Assembly: GCA_963772635.1 (NCBI GenBank)
Contig: CAVYYK010000023.1
Coordinates: 158,057 to 222,056, forward strand
Length of the DNA stretch: 64,000 nucleotides
Direction: 5' to 3'
Source: JAUXFS01 sp963772635
GTDB lineage: Bacteria > Pseudomonadota > Alphaproteobacteria > Rhodospirillales > Defluviicoccaceae
The notes under the pieces were generated by a model. It worked only from the letters and a program-made list of their open reading frames with translations. It had not been told where the DNA came from and searched no databases. Below, one piece after another: positions 1 to 10,869 of this stretch. Every line of letters begins with the position of its first letter. Within the stretch, counting starts at the first letter, position 1. A program made the position numbers and the translations under genes.

Positions 1-1316
1 ACCATGGCGACGAGAGGGATCAACAGGTGCCAGGACGAAAAGAACACGTCGGCCAGGCGGGGGATCATCGACCGGTCCATCCCGGATAGACCGAGCCTGC
101 GCGCCTCCAGATGGATCATCAACAGGATGGCGAAATAGTGCAGCGCCGCGGGCACGATGGCGATCAGGATGATCTTGCTGTAGGGAATGCCGAGAAGCTC
201 GGCCATGACGAAGGCGGAGGCGCCCATGATCGGTGGCGTCACCTGGCCGCCACACGATGCGGCTGCCTCGGTCGCCGCCGCGAACCGGGCGGAAAAGCCA
301 CTCCGCTTCATCATCGGGATGGTAAAGGCGCCGGTGGTCACCGTGTTGGCGATCGGCGAGCCGGAAATCATTCCGAACAAGCCCGAAGACACCACCGCGA
401 CCTTGGCCGGGCCGCCGGAATAGCGCCCGGCGAGAATGGTCGCGAGGTTGATGAACAGCTGACCGACGCCGGTGCGCTGGGCCAACACGCCGAACAGGAC
501 GAAATGAAAGACGTAGGTCGCGACCACCCCGACGGCGATCCCGTAGATGCCCTCGGTGCCGAGATAGAGGTGGTTGACGATCCTGAGGATGCTGTAACCC
601 CGGTGCCCGAGGACGCCCGGCAGATACGGTCCGAACATGCCGTAGAGCACGCAGATCACGCCGATCACCGGCAACACCGGTCCCATCGTCCGCCGGGTCG
701 CCTCCATCACCATGATCATCGCGATGACGCCCATCACGTAGTCCTGGTCGATCGGCGCACCGACCCGCTCGATGAAGATGTCCTCGAAAAAGATCAGGAG
801 GTAGATCGACACGCTGGCGGCGAGCAGCGCGAACACCCAGTCGCGCAGCGAGATCTTGTGGGTCATGCCGGCCAGCGCCGGGATCGGCAGTGTCAGGACA
901 GCGATCAACGCGATGCCGATCAGGAACGGCCAGTTGTTGCCGCGGCCGGCATCGAGATAGAGGGCGGCGTTCAGGTCCCAGGCGAGGAGCAGATAGAAGG
1001 CGGCGAAGGCGAGCCCCCATATCCATTCTCCCGGCCGGTGCGCGTGCTTGGGCGACGGAAAGACCAGAAAGATCAGGCCGAGGACGAACGCCAGGTGGAC
1101 CGAACGGTGGGCGATCTCGTTGAGCAGGCCGAAACCGGCGGTGTAGACGTGAAACAGCGACAGCGAAACGCCGAGGATGGTGACCAGAACGGCGGCGCCG
1201 CCGACCAGCCGGCGGAAGTTCGACTCCGGGTCGTATTCCTCGATGATCGCTTGGATTTCGGCTTCCGACGTCCCTTCGCCAATGCCGGCGTTCGGCGCGC
1301 GTTCGTCCGCCATCAT
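1..1316 (-). CDS. TRAP transporter fused permease (4TM/12TM), TAXI type, partial at left edge
   Basis: Reads on the minus strand from ATG at 1316 off the left edge, about 438 codons, with the C-terminus outside the window. After a hydrophilic N-terminus of about 35 residues it is strongly hydrophobic with many membrane segments. It carries GSPIANTVTTG and AAASCGGQVTPPIMGA, which also occur almost unchanged in the second permease of this window (16673-18607). TRAP permeases of this fused type sit in the inner membrane and, with a TAXI binding protein, import organic acids driven by an ion gradient; the substrate cannot be read from sequence. The start overlaps the stop of the DUF1850 gene (ATGA), so the two are probably translationally coupled in an SBP-DUF1850-permease operon. 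A second ATG lies at 1313. Confidence 0.9.
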   Translation of the reverse strand, partial: MMADERAPNAGIGEGTSEAEIQAIIEEYDPESNFRRLVGGAAVLVTILGVSLSLFHVYTAGFGLLNEIAHRSVHLAFVLGLIFLVFPSPKHAHRPGEWIWGLAFAAFYLLLAWDLNAALYLDAGRGNNWPFLIGIALIAVLTLPIPALAGMTHKISLRDWVFALLAASVSIYLLIFFEDIFIERVGAPIDQDYVMGVIAMIMVMEATRRTMGPVLPVIGVICVLYGMFGPYLPGVLGHRGYSILRIVNHLYLGTEGIYGIAVGVVATYVFHFVLFGVLAQRTGVGQLFINLATILAGRYSGGPAKVAVVSSGLFGMISGSPIANTVTTGAFTIPMMKRSGFSARFAAATEAAASCGGQVTPPIMGASAFVMAELLGIPYSKIILIAIVPAALHYFAILLMIHLEARRLGLSGMDRSMIPRLADVFFSSWHLLIPLVAM

Positions 1317-1840
1317 CCGCCCCCCGCGTCGCAGACGCGCACGCGCAGCTCGAGCGCGCGGCGTCCCCATTGCGTCAGGTCGATCTTCCGCTCTGCGGTC
1401 ACCAGCCGATTGCGGTAGTCCGGGTCGACGCGCAGCCTGATGCGCGGCAGTTCCCGATCCAGGCCGACACGGAACCGCCCGCCCTCGATCCGCCAGGGCT
1501 GTCCGCCGGCCAACGGTTCGGCCGCCAGTCCGGGTCCATGCTGGGCGAAAAGCTCCGCCACCTGGCGAAAGCCGTCGGCGCCCAGCCGGTAGCGGCTCTC
1601 CACCGGCGTCAGGGTCACGGAATGCAGATAGACGAGGGCGAAGTCATAGTCCCGGCTCCCGGCCTTCGCACCGTCAACGTCGATGTCGGCGACGATCCGG
1701 CCTTCGGGAACGGTGGTGACGGTGATGCCCGCCGGGCACGCAAAGGCCACCGAATGCGCGCACGTCAGAATCGCCGCGGCGACGGCCGACACAAAACAGC
1801 GCCGGCCGCGCCGCGGTCCCCGAAACAGGGATCCGAGCAT
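1313..1840 (-). CDS. DUF1850 domain protein, TRAP-associated
   Basis: A 175-residue exported protein. A basic N-terminus is followed by a hydrophobic stretch ending near residue 35 (AHSVAFA, a signal-peptide-like cleavage region). The core contains HSVTLTPVESRYR and a later FAQHGPGL motif, both typical of DUF1850. Proteins of this family are encoded with TAXI-type TRAP transporters; their role is unknown, probably periplasmic. The gene lies 7 nt after the solute-binding protein gene and overlaps the permease start by 4 nt, placing it in the middle of the operon. The second TRAP system in this window has no such gene. Confidence 0.8.
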   Translation of the reverse strand: MLGSLFRGPRRGRRCFVSAVAAAILTCAHSVAFACPAGITVTTVPEGRIVADIDVDGAKAGSRDYDFALVYLHSVTLTPVESRYRLGADGFRQVAELFAQHGPGLAAEPLAGGQPWRIEGGRFRVGLDRELPRIRLRVDPDYRNRLVTAERKIDLTQWGRRALELRVRVCDAGGG

Positions 1841-1847
1841 CCGCCCT

Positions 1848-2816
1848 CTACTTGATCAACCCCTTCTCGCGGTAGTACCGCTCCGCGCCCGGGTGCAACG
1901 GAATGGAGACCGAGGTCAATGCGGTCTCGAGGGTGATCTCCTTGCCCTTGGGATGCACCTTGGCCATGGTCTCGGTGTTGTCGTAGAGCGCCTTGGTGAT
2001 GGCGTAGACAACGTCGTCGTCGACGTCGGCGTGGGTCGCCCAGATCGCCATCACCGCCAGCGTCGGGACGTCGGCGTCCTGCCCCTTGTAGGTGCCGGCC
2101 GGCAGGGTGAAGGAGGCATAGTACGGCTGAACCTGCTTCAGCTTCTCCACCTCCGGCCCGCTCAACGGAACGACCTTGATCTCGGTGGCGTTGGCGAGAT
2201 CGAGAATCGAGGCGGTCGGCGCGCCGGCGGTGACCAGCGAGGCGTCGAGATTGCCGTCCTTGATCTTGTCGACCGACTGGGAGAACGACGACAGATCCTC
2301 GGTCACGTCCTCGATCTTCATGCCGTAAGCGGCGAGGAGATCGCGCAGCAATTGCCACTGGCCGGAGCCCGGCGAGCCGGAAGACACCGAGTGCCCCTTG
2401 AGATCGGCGAAGCTGTTGATCCCGGCGTCGGCGCGGGTGACGAGTTGCACCGTCTCGGGGTAGAGCGCGCCGATCGCCCGCAAATTCTCGATCTTCTCGC
2501 CTTCGAACTGGTTGGCGCCCTTGTAGCCGGCATCGAGAATGTCGGCCGCGACGAAAGCGGTTTCGATTTCCTCGCGTCCCAGCAGCTTGGCGTTGGCGAC
2601 CGACGCATTGCCGGTTTCCGCCGTCGCCGCCAGCTTCTTGCCGTCGAGGTCGACGGTATTGGACAACAACTGCGCCAGCATGCCGCCGAGCGGATAGTAG
2701 GTCCCGCCGGTTCCGCCGGTGGCGATGCCGAGAAACACCCGCTCGGCCGCCGGCGCCGCCGTGGCCGACACGGCGACGGCCACCGCCAGAGATAGCCCAA
2801 TCAAACCTTTCTTCAT
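1848..2816 (-). CDS. TAXI-family TRAP transporter solute-binding protein
   Basis: 322 residues from the ATG at 2816, which has a GGGAGG Shine-Dalgarno 8 nt upstream; a GTG three codons earlier is inside that site and less likely. Residues 1-25 form a signal peptide (MKKGLIGLSLAVAVAV, cleavage after APA). The mature protein begins with the TAXI signature TGGTGGTYYPLGG and ends with a conserved IPLHPGAERYYREKG segment. It would bind substrate in the periplasm and deliver it to the permease encoded at 1-1316. First gene of the minus-strand operon. About 35 percent of positions look shared with the second TAXI protein (15606-16641), so these are paralogous systems, not a recent duplication. Confidence 0.92.
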   Translation of the reverse strand: MKKGLIGLSLAVAVAVSATAAPAAERVFLGIATGGTGGTYYPLGGMLAQLLSNTVDLDGKKLAATAETGNASVANAKLLGREEIETAFVAADILDAGYKGANQFEGEKIENLRAIGALYPETVQLVTRADAGINSFADLKGHSVSSGSPGSGQWQLLRDLLAAYGMKIEDVTEDLSSFSQSVDKIKDGNLDASLVTAGAPTASILDLANATEIKVVPLSGPEVEKLKQVQPYYASFTLPAGTYKGQDADVPTLAVMAIWATHADVDDDVVYAITKALYDNTETMAKVHPKGKEITLETALTSVSIPLHPGAERYYREKGLIK

Positions 2817-3103
2817 CTCCCACACCTCCCTCTAGAAAATCGATCCGCTCGACAACCCCGCCGAACGGAACGCAGCATTCCGAATCCGGGTTCCCCGGAC
2901 AACGTTTCTGCGTTTCGAAAACGCTAGCACGAATATCCGGCGCGGTCGAATCAGACCTCGCGAACAGTTGATCCGATGACGGCAAAGCCAAATTCTTGAC
3001 GATGGAGAACGGGTCACCGAACCTGAACTCTCGGATGTACTTCACGGTGGGCATGCGCATCAACGCGTGTCGACCAAGTCAGCGCAATGGAGGAGGAAAT
3101 ACA

Positions 3104-3766
3104 ATGGCGATGAACATCATTTCGTACGAGGACGCCCGCCCCCGAATGCAGGCGGGGGACGTCATCGCGTTCGGCGGTAAGAGTCAATTTTCGGAGATCA
3201 TCAAGATGACCACCCGGGCCGACGTCTCGCACGTGGGATCCGTCCTGCAGACCCAGGTTCGCGACAGCGGCGGCGAACGTTTCTTCAACCAGGTCATCGA
3301 GTCCACCGAACTTCACGAGTTCAGCGGGGTGCAGGTCTCGCGGTTAAGCGACCGTCTGACCTACGAGGGCGAGATCTGGTGGCTGCCGCTGCGCGGCGAG
3401 GTCCGGCAGAACCGGTTCGACCAGGTCGCCTTCTACGACTTCCTTTTCAATGAGGCGAAAAAACGAACGACCTACGATATGCCCCAGGCGATGGGCTCCG
3501 CGCTCGACGCCCTCGACAGCCTGCCCTTCGGGATTGAGGGCCCCACATACAACCGGGAGGACTTCAGCAAGTTCTTCTGTTCCGAACTGGTCGCCGCGGG
3601 CCTCGAGGCCGCCGGGTCGGTCGGTCAGGTCAACGCCTCGGAGGTGACCCCGATCGACCTGTGTCGCTGGAGCATCTACGAACCGGACTATTTCATGCTC
3701 AAGGGCGACCCGGAGAAATCGATCTCCAGGCACAACACCCTGGACCCCGGCCTGTGGAACGTCTGA
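3104..3766 (+). CDS. YiiX/C92-like permuted papain-fold cysteine hydrolase
   Basis: 220 residues from ATG 3104, chosen because GGAGGAGG stands 10 nt upstream; the open frame extends to 2996 without support. The order of motifs fits the circularly permuted NlpC/P60-papain group: an N-terminal GDVIAFGG strand, a catalytic-type histidine in VSHVG (H43), and a C-terminal cysteine in FFCSELVAAG (C159). No signal peptide or membrane segment is seen, so it is probably cytoplasmic. In this superfamily members hydrolyse amide or thioester bonds in cell wall, lipid or protein substrates; the target here is unknown. It is transcribed divergently from the TRAP operon and followed by a non-coding stretch, so it is probably a single-gene unit. 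Confidence 0.7.
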   Translation: MAMNIISYEDARPRMQAGDVIAFGGKSQFSEIIKMTTRADVSHVGSVLQTQVRDSGGERFFNQVIESTELHEFSGVQVSRLSDRLTYEGEIWWLPLRGEVRQNRFDQVAFYDFLFNEAKKRTTYDMPQAMGSALDALDSLPFGIEGPTYNREDFSKFFCSELVAAGLEAAGSVGQVNASEVTPIDLCRWSIYEPDYFMLKGDPEKSISRHNTLDPGLWNV

Positions 3767-3816
3767 CACGGCCTGCCCGCGGGTAAAGGTCTACACGCGC
3801 CCCTGTCGAAGGACGG

Positions 3817-4035
3817 TTACTCCGCCGAACCGTGGAGGAAATGCAGCGCCGGCATGCCGACGCCCGCGACCTGTTCCCTCGCCGCCTGAAGCTCGGCGCA
3901 TTCGGCGAACGGCCCGGTCGTCTCGACATCGGTCATGTCAAGGAGGACGACGACCTCCTTGGGGTCGTCGTAGGACCGATAGACGCGGCTGTTGGTCGAA
4001 CCGTGATGAAAACGCCCGAAAGCCCAATGAGACAA
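3817..4035 (-). pseudogene. Fragment of an antibiotic-biosynthesis-monooxygenase-like (dimeric alpha/beta barrel) protein
   Basis: On the minus strand the last roughly 60 codons before TAA at 3817 look like a real protein end: STNSRVYRSYDDPKEVVVLL, then a segment ending GVGMPALHFLHG. The spacing RVYRS..DDP.EV..LL...... G.P...FL matches the C-terminal half of small ABM-fold proteins. The N-terminal strand usual in that family (about 30 residues including a W at DY..W) is not present in any frame upstream. The only possible start is a TTG at 4035, without a clear ribosome site. I read this as a 5'-truncated remnant, though a short functional 72-residue protein cannot be excluded. Confidence 0.4.
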
Positions 4036-4137
4036 CGGTGGCGTTGGCCCGTTTTGTTGCGCTGCACAATCTCCATTGCATATTGCAGCGCAGCATTTAG
4101 AATATCGCCGCGCGTTGATGGCGCTGGAGATGGTGCG

Positions 4138-4773
4138 ATGACCGAACCGGTTCAACGCTTGGTCGCCGGCTTCAAGGCTTTCCGATCGGAGTACTACGAA
4201 CAACGGCCCGAGCGCATTCACTCGCTGGTGACCGAAGGACAACGCCCCCGGATTTTGATGATTGGTTGCTCGGATTCGCGCGTCGATCCGGCGCTGGTGA
4301 CGAACGCCGAGCCGGGTGAGCTTTTTGTCGTCCGCAACGTCGCCAACCTCGTTCCCCCCTGCGAGCCGGACGGCCGCTACCATGGCACCAGCGCGGCGCT
4401 GCAGTTCGCGGTGGAGGATCTGGCGGTGACCGACATAATCGTCCTTGGTCACTCGGAATGCGGCGGAATTCGAGCGATGGTCGAGCGCGCGGCAGGAATT
4501 TCTCGGCCTCGGGAGTTTATCACACCCTGGGTATCTCTCGCCGCGCGGCATTGCGCCGACATCATCTCCGACCCGTCCGGCAAGGAGCCCGATCTGTCGG
4601 CCTGTGAAAAGACGGCGATCAAGGGCTCCCTCGCGAACCTGATGACGTTTCCCTTCGTCTCTGAGCGAGTCGCCGCGGGAACGCTGAAAACGCACGGCTG
4701 GTGGTTGGAACTCGGGAAGGGCCGGTTGTGGGGTACTGATACCGGGAAAGATCGCTTCCGACGACTTGTGTGA
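4138..4773 (+). CDS. Beta-class carbonic anhydrase
   Basis: 211 residues from ATG 4138; the longer open frame upstream is not conserved. Zinc ligands and the catalytic dyad are visible: CSDSR (C44, D46, R48) and HSECGG (H105, C108), the C-H-C pattern of beta carbonic anhydrases. The enzyme interconverts carbon dioxide and bicarbonate in the cytoplasm. Length is normal for the family. It lies 72 nt upstream of a biotin-dependent acyl-CoA carboxylase on the same strand, so local bicarbonate supply to that carboxylase is a plausible role, but this is inference from position. Confidence 0.93.
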   Translation: MTEPVQRLVAGFKAFRSEYYEQRPERIHSLVTEGQRPRILMIGCSDSRVDPALVTNAEPGELFVVRNVANLVPPCEPDGRYHGTSAALQFAVEDLAVTDIIVLGHSECGGIRAMVERAAGISRPREFITPWVSLAARHCADIISDPSGKEPDLSACEKTAIKGSLANLMTFPFVSERVAAGTLKTHGWWLELGKGRLWGTDTGKDRFRRLV

Positions 4774-4845
4774 ACGACGTCCATCATCGCGAGCCTGGCA
4801 AACCGCAGATGCGTGCGCCACGGTCGCAAAACAGGGGTTGAGGTC

Positions 4846-6378
4846 ATGCGTGAGATTATTGGAGCGTTGGAAAACCGACGGGCACAGGCCCGGGTGGGCG
4901 GCGGCCCGTCGCGAGTTGAGGCCCAGCACAAACGAGGCAAGCTGACCGCGCGCGAGCGCATCGAGGCCCTGTTCGATCCCAACTCCTTCGAGGAGTGGGA
5001 CATGTTCGTCGAACACCGGTGCGTCGACTTCGGCATGGAAAAGACCCAGGTCCCGGGCGACGGCGTCGTCACCGGATACGGCACCATCAACGGTCGTCCG
5101 GTCTTCGTCTACAGCCAGGACTTCACGGTGTTCGGCGGCAGTCTCTCCGAGGCCCATGCCGCCAAGATCTGCAAGGTCATGGACGAGGCGATGCGGGTGG
5201 GTGCTCCCATCGTCGGTCTCAACAACTCGGGCGGTGCCCGCATCCAGGAGGGCGTCGCCTCTCTCGCCGGTTACGCCGAAGTGTTCCAGCGCAACGTCGA
5301 CGCCTCGGGCGTCATTCCGCAAATCTCGGTGATCATGGGACCGTGCGCCGGCGGCGCCGTGTATTCGCCGGCGCTCACCGACTTCATCTTCATGGTCAAG
5401 GACAATTCCCACATGTACGTGACCGGCCCGGACGTGCTGAGGACCGTCACCCATGAGGACATCGATCACCAGGGGTTGGGAGGCACCGATGTCCACACGA
5501 TGAAATCGGGCGTGGCCGACCGCGCTTTCAGCGACGATGTCGAGACCCTCCTCTACGTTCGGCGGCTGATCAACTTCCTGCCGTCGTCGAACCGGTCCGA
5601 GGCACCGCAGCGCGCCGCCTACGACGACCCGAACCGGTTGGAACCGTCCCTCGACACGCTGGTGCCGGACAACCCCAACGTGCCCTACGATATCAAGGAA
5701 CTGATCACCAAGGTCGTCGACGAGTCCCTGTTCTTCGAGGTCAAACCCGACTTCGCCGCCAACATCGTCGTCGGGTTCGGCCGGATGAACGGCATGTCGG
5801 TGGGCATCGTCGCCAATCAGCCGATGGTGCTGGCCGGCTGTCTCGACATCGACGCCTCCTTCAAGGCCGCCCGCTTCGTGCGCTTCTGCGACGCCTTCAA
5901 CATCCCGATCATCACGTTCGTCGACGTGCCCGGTTTCCTGCCCGGGGTGTCGCAGGAGCACGCCGGGATCATTCGCCACGGCGCCAAGCTGCTGTTCGCC
6001 TACGCCGAGGCGACCGTTCCCAAGGTCACCCTGATCACCCGCAAGGCCTACGGCGGCGCCTACGACGTGATGGGCTCGAAACACCTGCGCGCCGACGTCA
6101 ATTTCGCCTGGCCGACCGCCGAGGTCGCGGTGATGGGCGCCACCGGTGCCGCGGAGATCCTCTATCGCGACGAGGCTCGCGATGCGGAAAAGATCGCGGC
6201 TCGCATCGACGACTACCGAAAGAAGTTCGCCAATCCCTTCGGGGCCGCCCGACGCGGCTTCATCGACGACGTCATCATGCCGCACAGCACGCGAAGGCGC
6301 CTGTGCAAGGCGCTCACCTTGCTGCGCGACAAGGAGAGCACACCGCCGCGTCGCAAGCATGCCAATCCCCCGCTTTAG
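4846..6378 (+). CDS. pccB: Acyl-CoA (propionyl-CoA) carboxylase carboxyltransferase beta subunit
   Basis: 510 residues from ATG 4846 (MREIIGALE, the usual start of PccB). Two crotonase-like carboxyltransferase halves are visible: an N-terminal half with FTVFGGSLSEAHA, NNSGGARIQEGV and GPCAGGAVYSP, and a C-terminal half with DVPGFLPGVSQEHAGII and KAYGGAYDVM. It moves carboxyl from biotin to acyl-CoA; similarity is closest to propionyl-CoA carboxylase beta chains, making methylmalonyl-CoA. The biotin carboxylase partner follows after 15 nt. No methylmalonyl-CoA epimerase or mutase gene is in the window, so the pathway beyond this step is not shown. Confidence 0.93.
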   Translation: MREIIGALENRRAQARVGGGPSRVEAQHKRGKLTARERIEALFDPNSFEEWDMFVEHRCVDFGMEKTQVPGDGVVTGYGTINGRPVFVYSQDFTVFGGSLSEAHAAKICKVMDEAMRVGAPIVGLNNSGGARIQEGVASLAGYAEVFQRNVDASGVIPQISVIMGPCAGGAVYSPALTDFIFMVKDNSHMYVTGPDVLRTVTHEDIDHQGLGGTDVHTMKSGVADRAFSDDVETLLYVRRLINFLPSSNRSEAPQRAAYDDPNRLEPSLDTLVPDNPNVPYDIKELITKVVDESLFFEVKPDFAANIVVGFGRMNGMSVGIVANQPMVLAGCLDIDASFKAARFVRFCDAFNIPIITFVDVPGFLPGVSQEHAGIIRHGAKLLFAYAEATVPKVTLITRKAYGGAYDVMGSKHLRADVNFAWPTAEVAVMGATGAAEILYRDEARDAEKIAARIDDYRKKFANPFGAARRGFIDDVIMPHSTRRRLCKALTLLRDKESTPPRRKHANPPL

Positions 6379-6393
6379 GTCCGGAGACCCCTC

Positions 6394-8391
<1,998 letters not shown>

Positions 8392-8982
8392 TCGACCGGA
8401 CCACGCTGCGATGACGCGCCTTCGGCGAAAGGCCGGAGTTCGGCGACAGCAAGACGAGCGTCCCGATTCGGTGTCCTCGGCGGCAAGGAGGGAGCGGAAA
8501 CGGATTCTCCCGAAGCGCGGCTTTTTGAACCTGCGACCCGATGGCTCCCCCCAGACCTCGGCGCCCTTTCGCCCGACCAGCTCCATCCCAAGGACCCGGG
8601 CGAACTCCCACGCGTTGAGTCCGGGGAGCGCAGGTTATCGTAGACGGCCAGGGTCAGTGAGGCAGCCCGAAGGCAACTGCGGCCGAAGGCGAAAACACGC
8701 GCCAAGAAGTCATTCATCGCGTCATTCCATGCCTGGCCCTGGCCTGCCGACATTTCGAGAAAATGACATCCGGCCGACAGCAACCGGATCGATCATGAAG
8801 GTGACGAAATGGCCGAAACCTGCGGATAGCATGTCGCGAACTGGTCATCGTGCGGATATGCAGGCTGTTGAAAGGATAGCTGTCGTGGTCCCCTCATGTC
8901 TTACTATGGCACTCGGCCTGGTTTGTTATCGACTGCCGCAAGCGCTCCCTGTCGGGACGCGCCATCGCCAATTTCCCGGTGA
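8392..8982. other. Intergenic region without a recognised gene
   Basis: About 590 bases between pccA and the convergent CsgG-like gene. Open frames exist on both strands, but none has a recognisable family, a good ribosome site and protein-like composition together. A minus-strand stretch near 8500-8625 (peptide containing ARVLGMELVGRKGAEVWG) reads more like protein than its surroundings and might be a gene remnant; I cannot name it. Confidence 0.5.
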
Positions 8983-9829
8983 TCAGTTGACCTTGAGACG
9001 GCCGCCGCGGCCTAGACCACCCTTGACGTCCTGAGCCTTGTAATTTCTCAGCGCGACGACCATGCCGTTGTAGGCATCGAGGAACGCGGCAACGGTGGCC
9101 TTGCCCTCGGGTGTGGTCGACATGCCACCCAGAGCGCCGCCGCCGGCACCGCCGCTGCCACCACCGAACGCCGCCAAGGCGGCGCCATAGTTGGTCGCGG
9201 TCGAGCTGCCTTCCGAGGCGGCAATCTGTACCTGGGAGCGAATGTCGAACACCGACATGGTGACGACCGAGGATTTCGAATTCCATGCCCCCCGCAAGTC
9301 CGCCGATGGCCGAACCGATACCGGAGAACGCGCCGACAATTCCGCCGACACCGCCGGCGACACCGCCGAGACTCGAGTTATTGATGATGATCGCAGGCTC
9401 GAGGAAATAGTCGGCGGCCACGCGCTGGCCCTTTTGCTGCTTCGATCCGGCGCGGAATTCGCCGGAACTACGCTGCTGTGAGGTGATGCCGGACATCCGC
9501 TCGTTGAGGCGGGAATTGCCGATCGACGTCAGCACGAAGCAATTGGACTGCTGGACGGCGAGCCGAATCATCGGCTCTATCGTCGTGACATTGGTCGCCG
9601 CGCTGAACGGTCCCCACCAGGACGCGTTACGCCCATCATCCACCGCCAGCGTTCCGAGCGTTTCATCGCACCGCTCCAGGTTGCTCGCCGCATCGACACT
9701 CGTGGCGCCACCTGCCGAACCCGAGATCGCGGTTCCGTCGGTGCCCTGGGTGGTCGTGCCACCGAGGCAGCCACCGAGCAACACGGTCAAACAGGGTAAC
9801 AAGAGATAACAGCTTTTGCTCCTGGCCAT
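8983..9829 (-). CDS. CsgG/HfaB-like outer-membrane lipoprotein, frameshifted as sequenced
   Basis: Start ATG 9829 with GGAGGG upstream. The N-terminus MARSKSCYLLLPCLTVLLGGC is a lipoprotein signal with the lipid-attachment cysteine at residue 21. The first frame carries CDETLGTLAVDDGR, AVQQSNCFVLTSIGN and GQRVAADYFLEPAIII; the second frame continues with SSVVTMSVFDIRS, GKATVAAFLDAYNGMVVALRNYK and ends at 8983. The frame changes in a run of six C (plus strand 9288-9293); five would restore GGLAGAWNSKSS. CsgG-like proteins form or assist outer-membrane secretion channels; no curli-type substrate gene is nearby. The indel may be a sequencing error or a real disruption. Confidence 0.7.
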
Positions 9830-10020
9830 GGGCCACCCTCCTATTAAGCAACGGTCGGCGCGGGATAGAACGGCTTCGGGCGCCAATCCGCCCGATTCCA
9901 CCAGAACGGGCGGGTCTGCCCCGTTCACACCCGCCAAGGACCTCCTTATCGAAAAGTAGCAAAAATGTGGCAATACGTATAGTTGTTTCGTGTGTTACTT
10001 CGCCTGCAGGGAGGGCTGCC

Positions 10021-10626
10021 ATGCGATGGATCGTTCTCGCGTTTGTCTTTGTTGCGGCGTTCGGTTGTGCCGAAACGCCGCCGAAGAACACCGTCACCGT
10101 TTGCACCGGTTCGAGTTGTGTCGAACAGGACAAATCGGTCTCAACCTACAATCCGGCGACCGTCATGGGCGATCCAAGCCCGGAGCAGGAAGCCAAAATC
10201 GCTGCCCTGGAGCACCTCGCGCGCGACGACCCGAGCGCCGCCTACGACCTCGGCCTTCGCTACTTCCGAGGGGACGGGGTGACCCAAAACAGCTACAAGG
10301 CCCTGGAATGGATGCGTACCGCCGCCGAAGGCGGGGACGTGAAGGCGCAGGCGGCGCTGGGGCGCCTCTATTTCACCGGCCTCGAGGAAATGGGATCCGA
10401 CCTCCCGGAAGCCGAAAGATGGCTGTCGAGCGCTGCCTCACAGGGTGATGCCGAGTCCAAGAAGCTGCTGGAACAGGTACAGGTGGCCCTGGCCGACGAA
10501 AGGGCCTATTACAACCAGGTTAACGAGTGGCGGTACCAAACCCAGTACTATTGGTCGCGGGGATGGCCCTATCGCTGGTATTGGCATCCAGAGCGTCTCT
10601 CCTATTGCCGTTATCCCTGTTACTAG
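10021..10626 (+). CDS. Sel1-repeat lipoprotein
   Basis: 201 residues from ATG 10021, with GGGAGGG 6-12 nt upstream. The N-terminus MRWIVLAFVFVAAFGC is a lipoprotein-type signal with C16 as acceptor. Residues about 75-150 hold two Sel1-like (TPR-related) repeats: AAYDLGLRYFRGDGVTQN and ALGRLYFTG...PEAERWLSSAA. The tail is rich in Tyr and Trp (WRYQTQYYWSRGWPYRWYW), an unusual composition that could bind membrane or cell wall. Sel1 repeats mediate protein contacts; the partner is unknown. It is divergent from the CsgG-like gene with about 190 nt between their starts. Confidence 0.75.
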   Translation: MRWIVLAFVFVAAFGCAETPPKNTVTVCTGSSCVEQDKSVSTYNPATVMGDPSPEQEAKIAALEHLARDDPSAAYDLGLRYFRGDGVTQNSYKALEWMRTAAEGGDVKAQAALGRLYFTGLEEMGSDLPEAERWLSSAASQGDAESKKLLEQVQVALADERAYYNQVNEWRYQTQYYWSRGWPYRWYWHPERLSYCRYPCY

Positions 10627-10629
10627 GGT

Positions 10630-10738
10630 CTTCTTTAATCCGGCGGCGGCTGTCAAGTTCCGACGTTCTGGTTTCGCGGTGCGGCGAGCGAGGTCCTTGA
10701 GGGTCAGCTTCTTTTCGTGCTTCTTTAATCCGGCGGCG
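10630..10738. repeat. Pair of 19-bp direct repeats, period 90 bp
   Basis: CTTCTTTAATCCGGCGGCG occurs at 10630-10648 and again, identical, at 10720-10738. The 90-bp period is a multiple of three, and on the minus strand the two copies encode AAGLKK in the same frame, separated by 24 basic residues. No gene could be assigned to this frame. It lies between the Sel1 gene and the convergent Anbu operon end. Confidence 0.6.
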
Positions 10739-10777
10739 ACCCGTACCGGTTCATCCCTTTGCCAATAGGCCGTCGTT

Positions 10778-10849
10778 TCAGCCTTGAAGCAACGCCTTAA
10801 CGCCGACGATGGGCACCCCCTCGGAGTCGCCGGAGGTCAAGGATTTCAT
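10778..10849 (-). CDS. Possible 23-residue ORF downstream of the Anbu gene
   Basis: ATG at 10849, 20 nt after the stop of the Anbu-type peptidase gene and on the same strand, opens a 23-codon frame (MKSLTSGDSEGVPIV and eight more residues) ending TGA at 10778. Only a weak purine-rich site (AAGAAAG) precedes it. I do not recognise it; it could be chance. Confidence 0.18.
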   Translation of the reverse strand: MKSLTSGDSEGVPIVGVKALLQG

Positions 10850-10869
10850 GCTTTCTTGTTTTCAAACGG

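Noticed and set aside
9938..9962. Sigma-54 promoter for the CsgG-like gene (TTGCCACATTTTTGCTA on the minus strand)
   Set aside because: The -24 element has a mismatch at an invariant G and the spacing is one base short.
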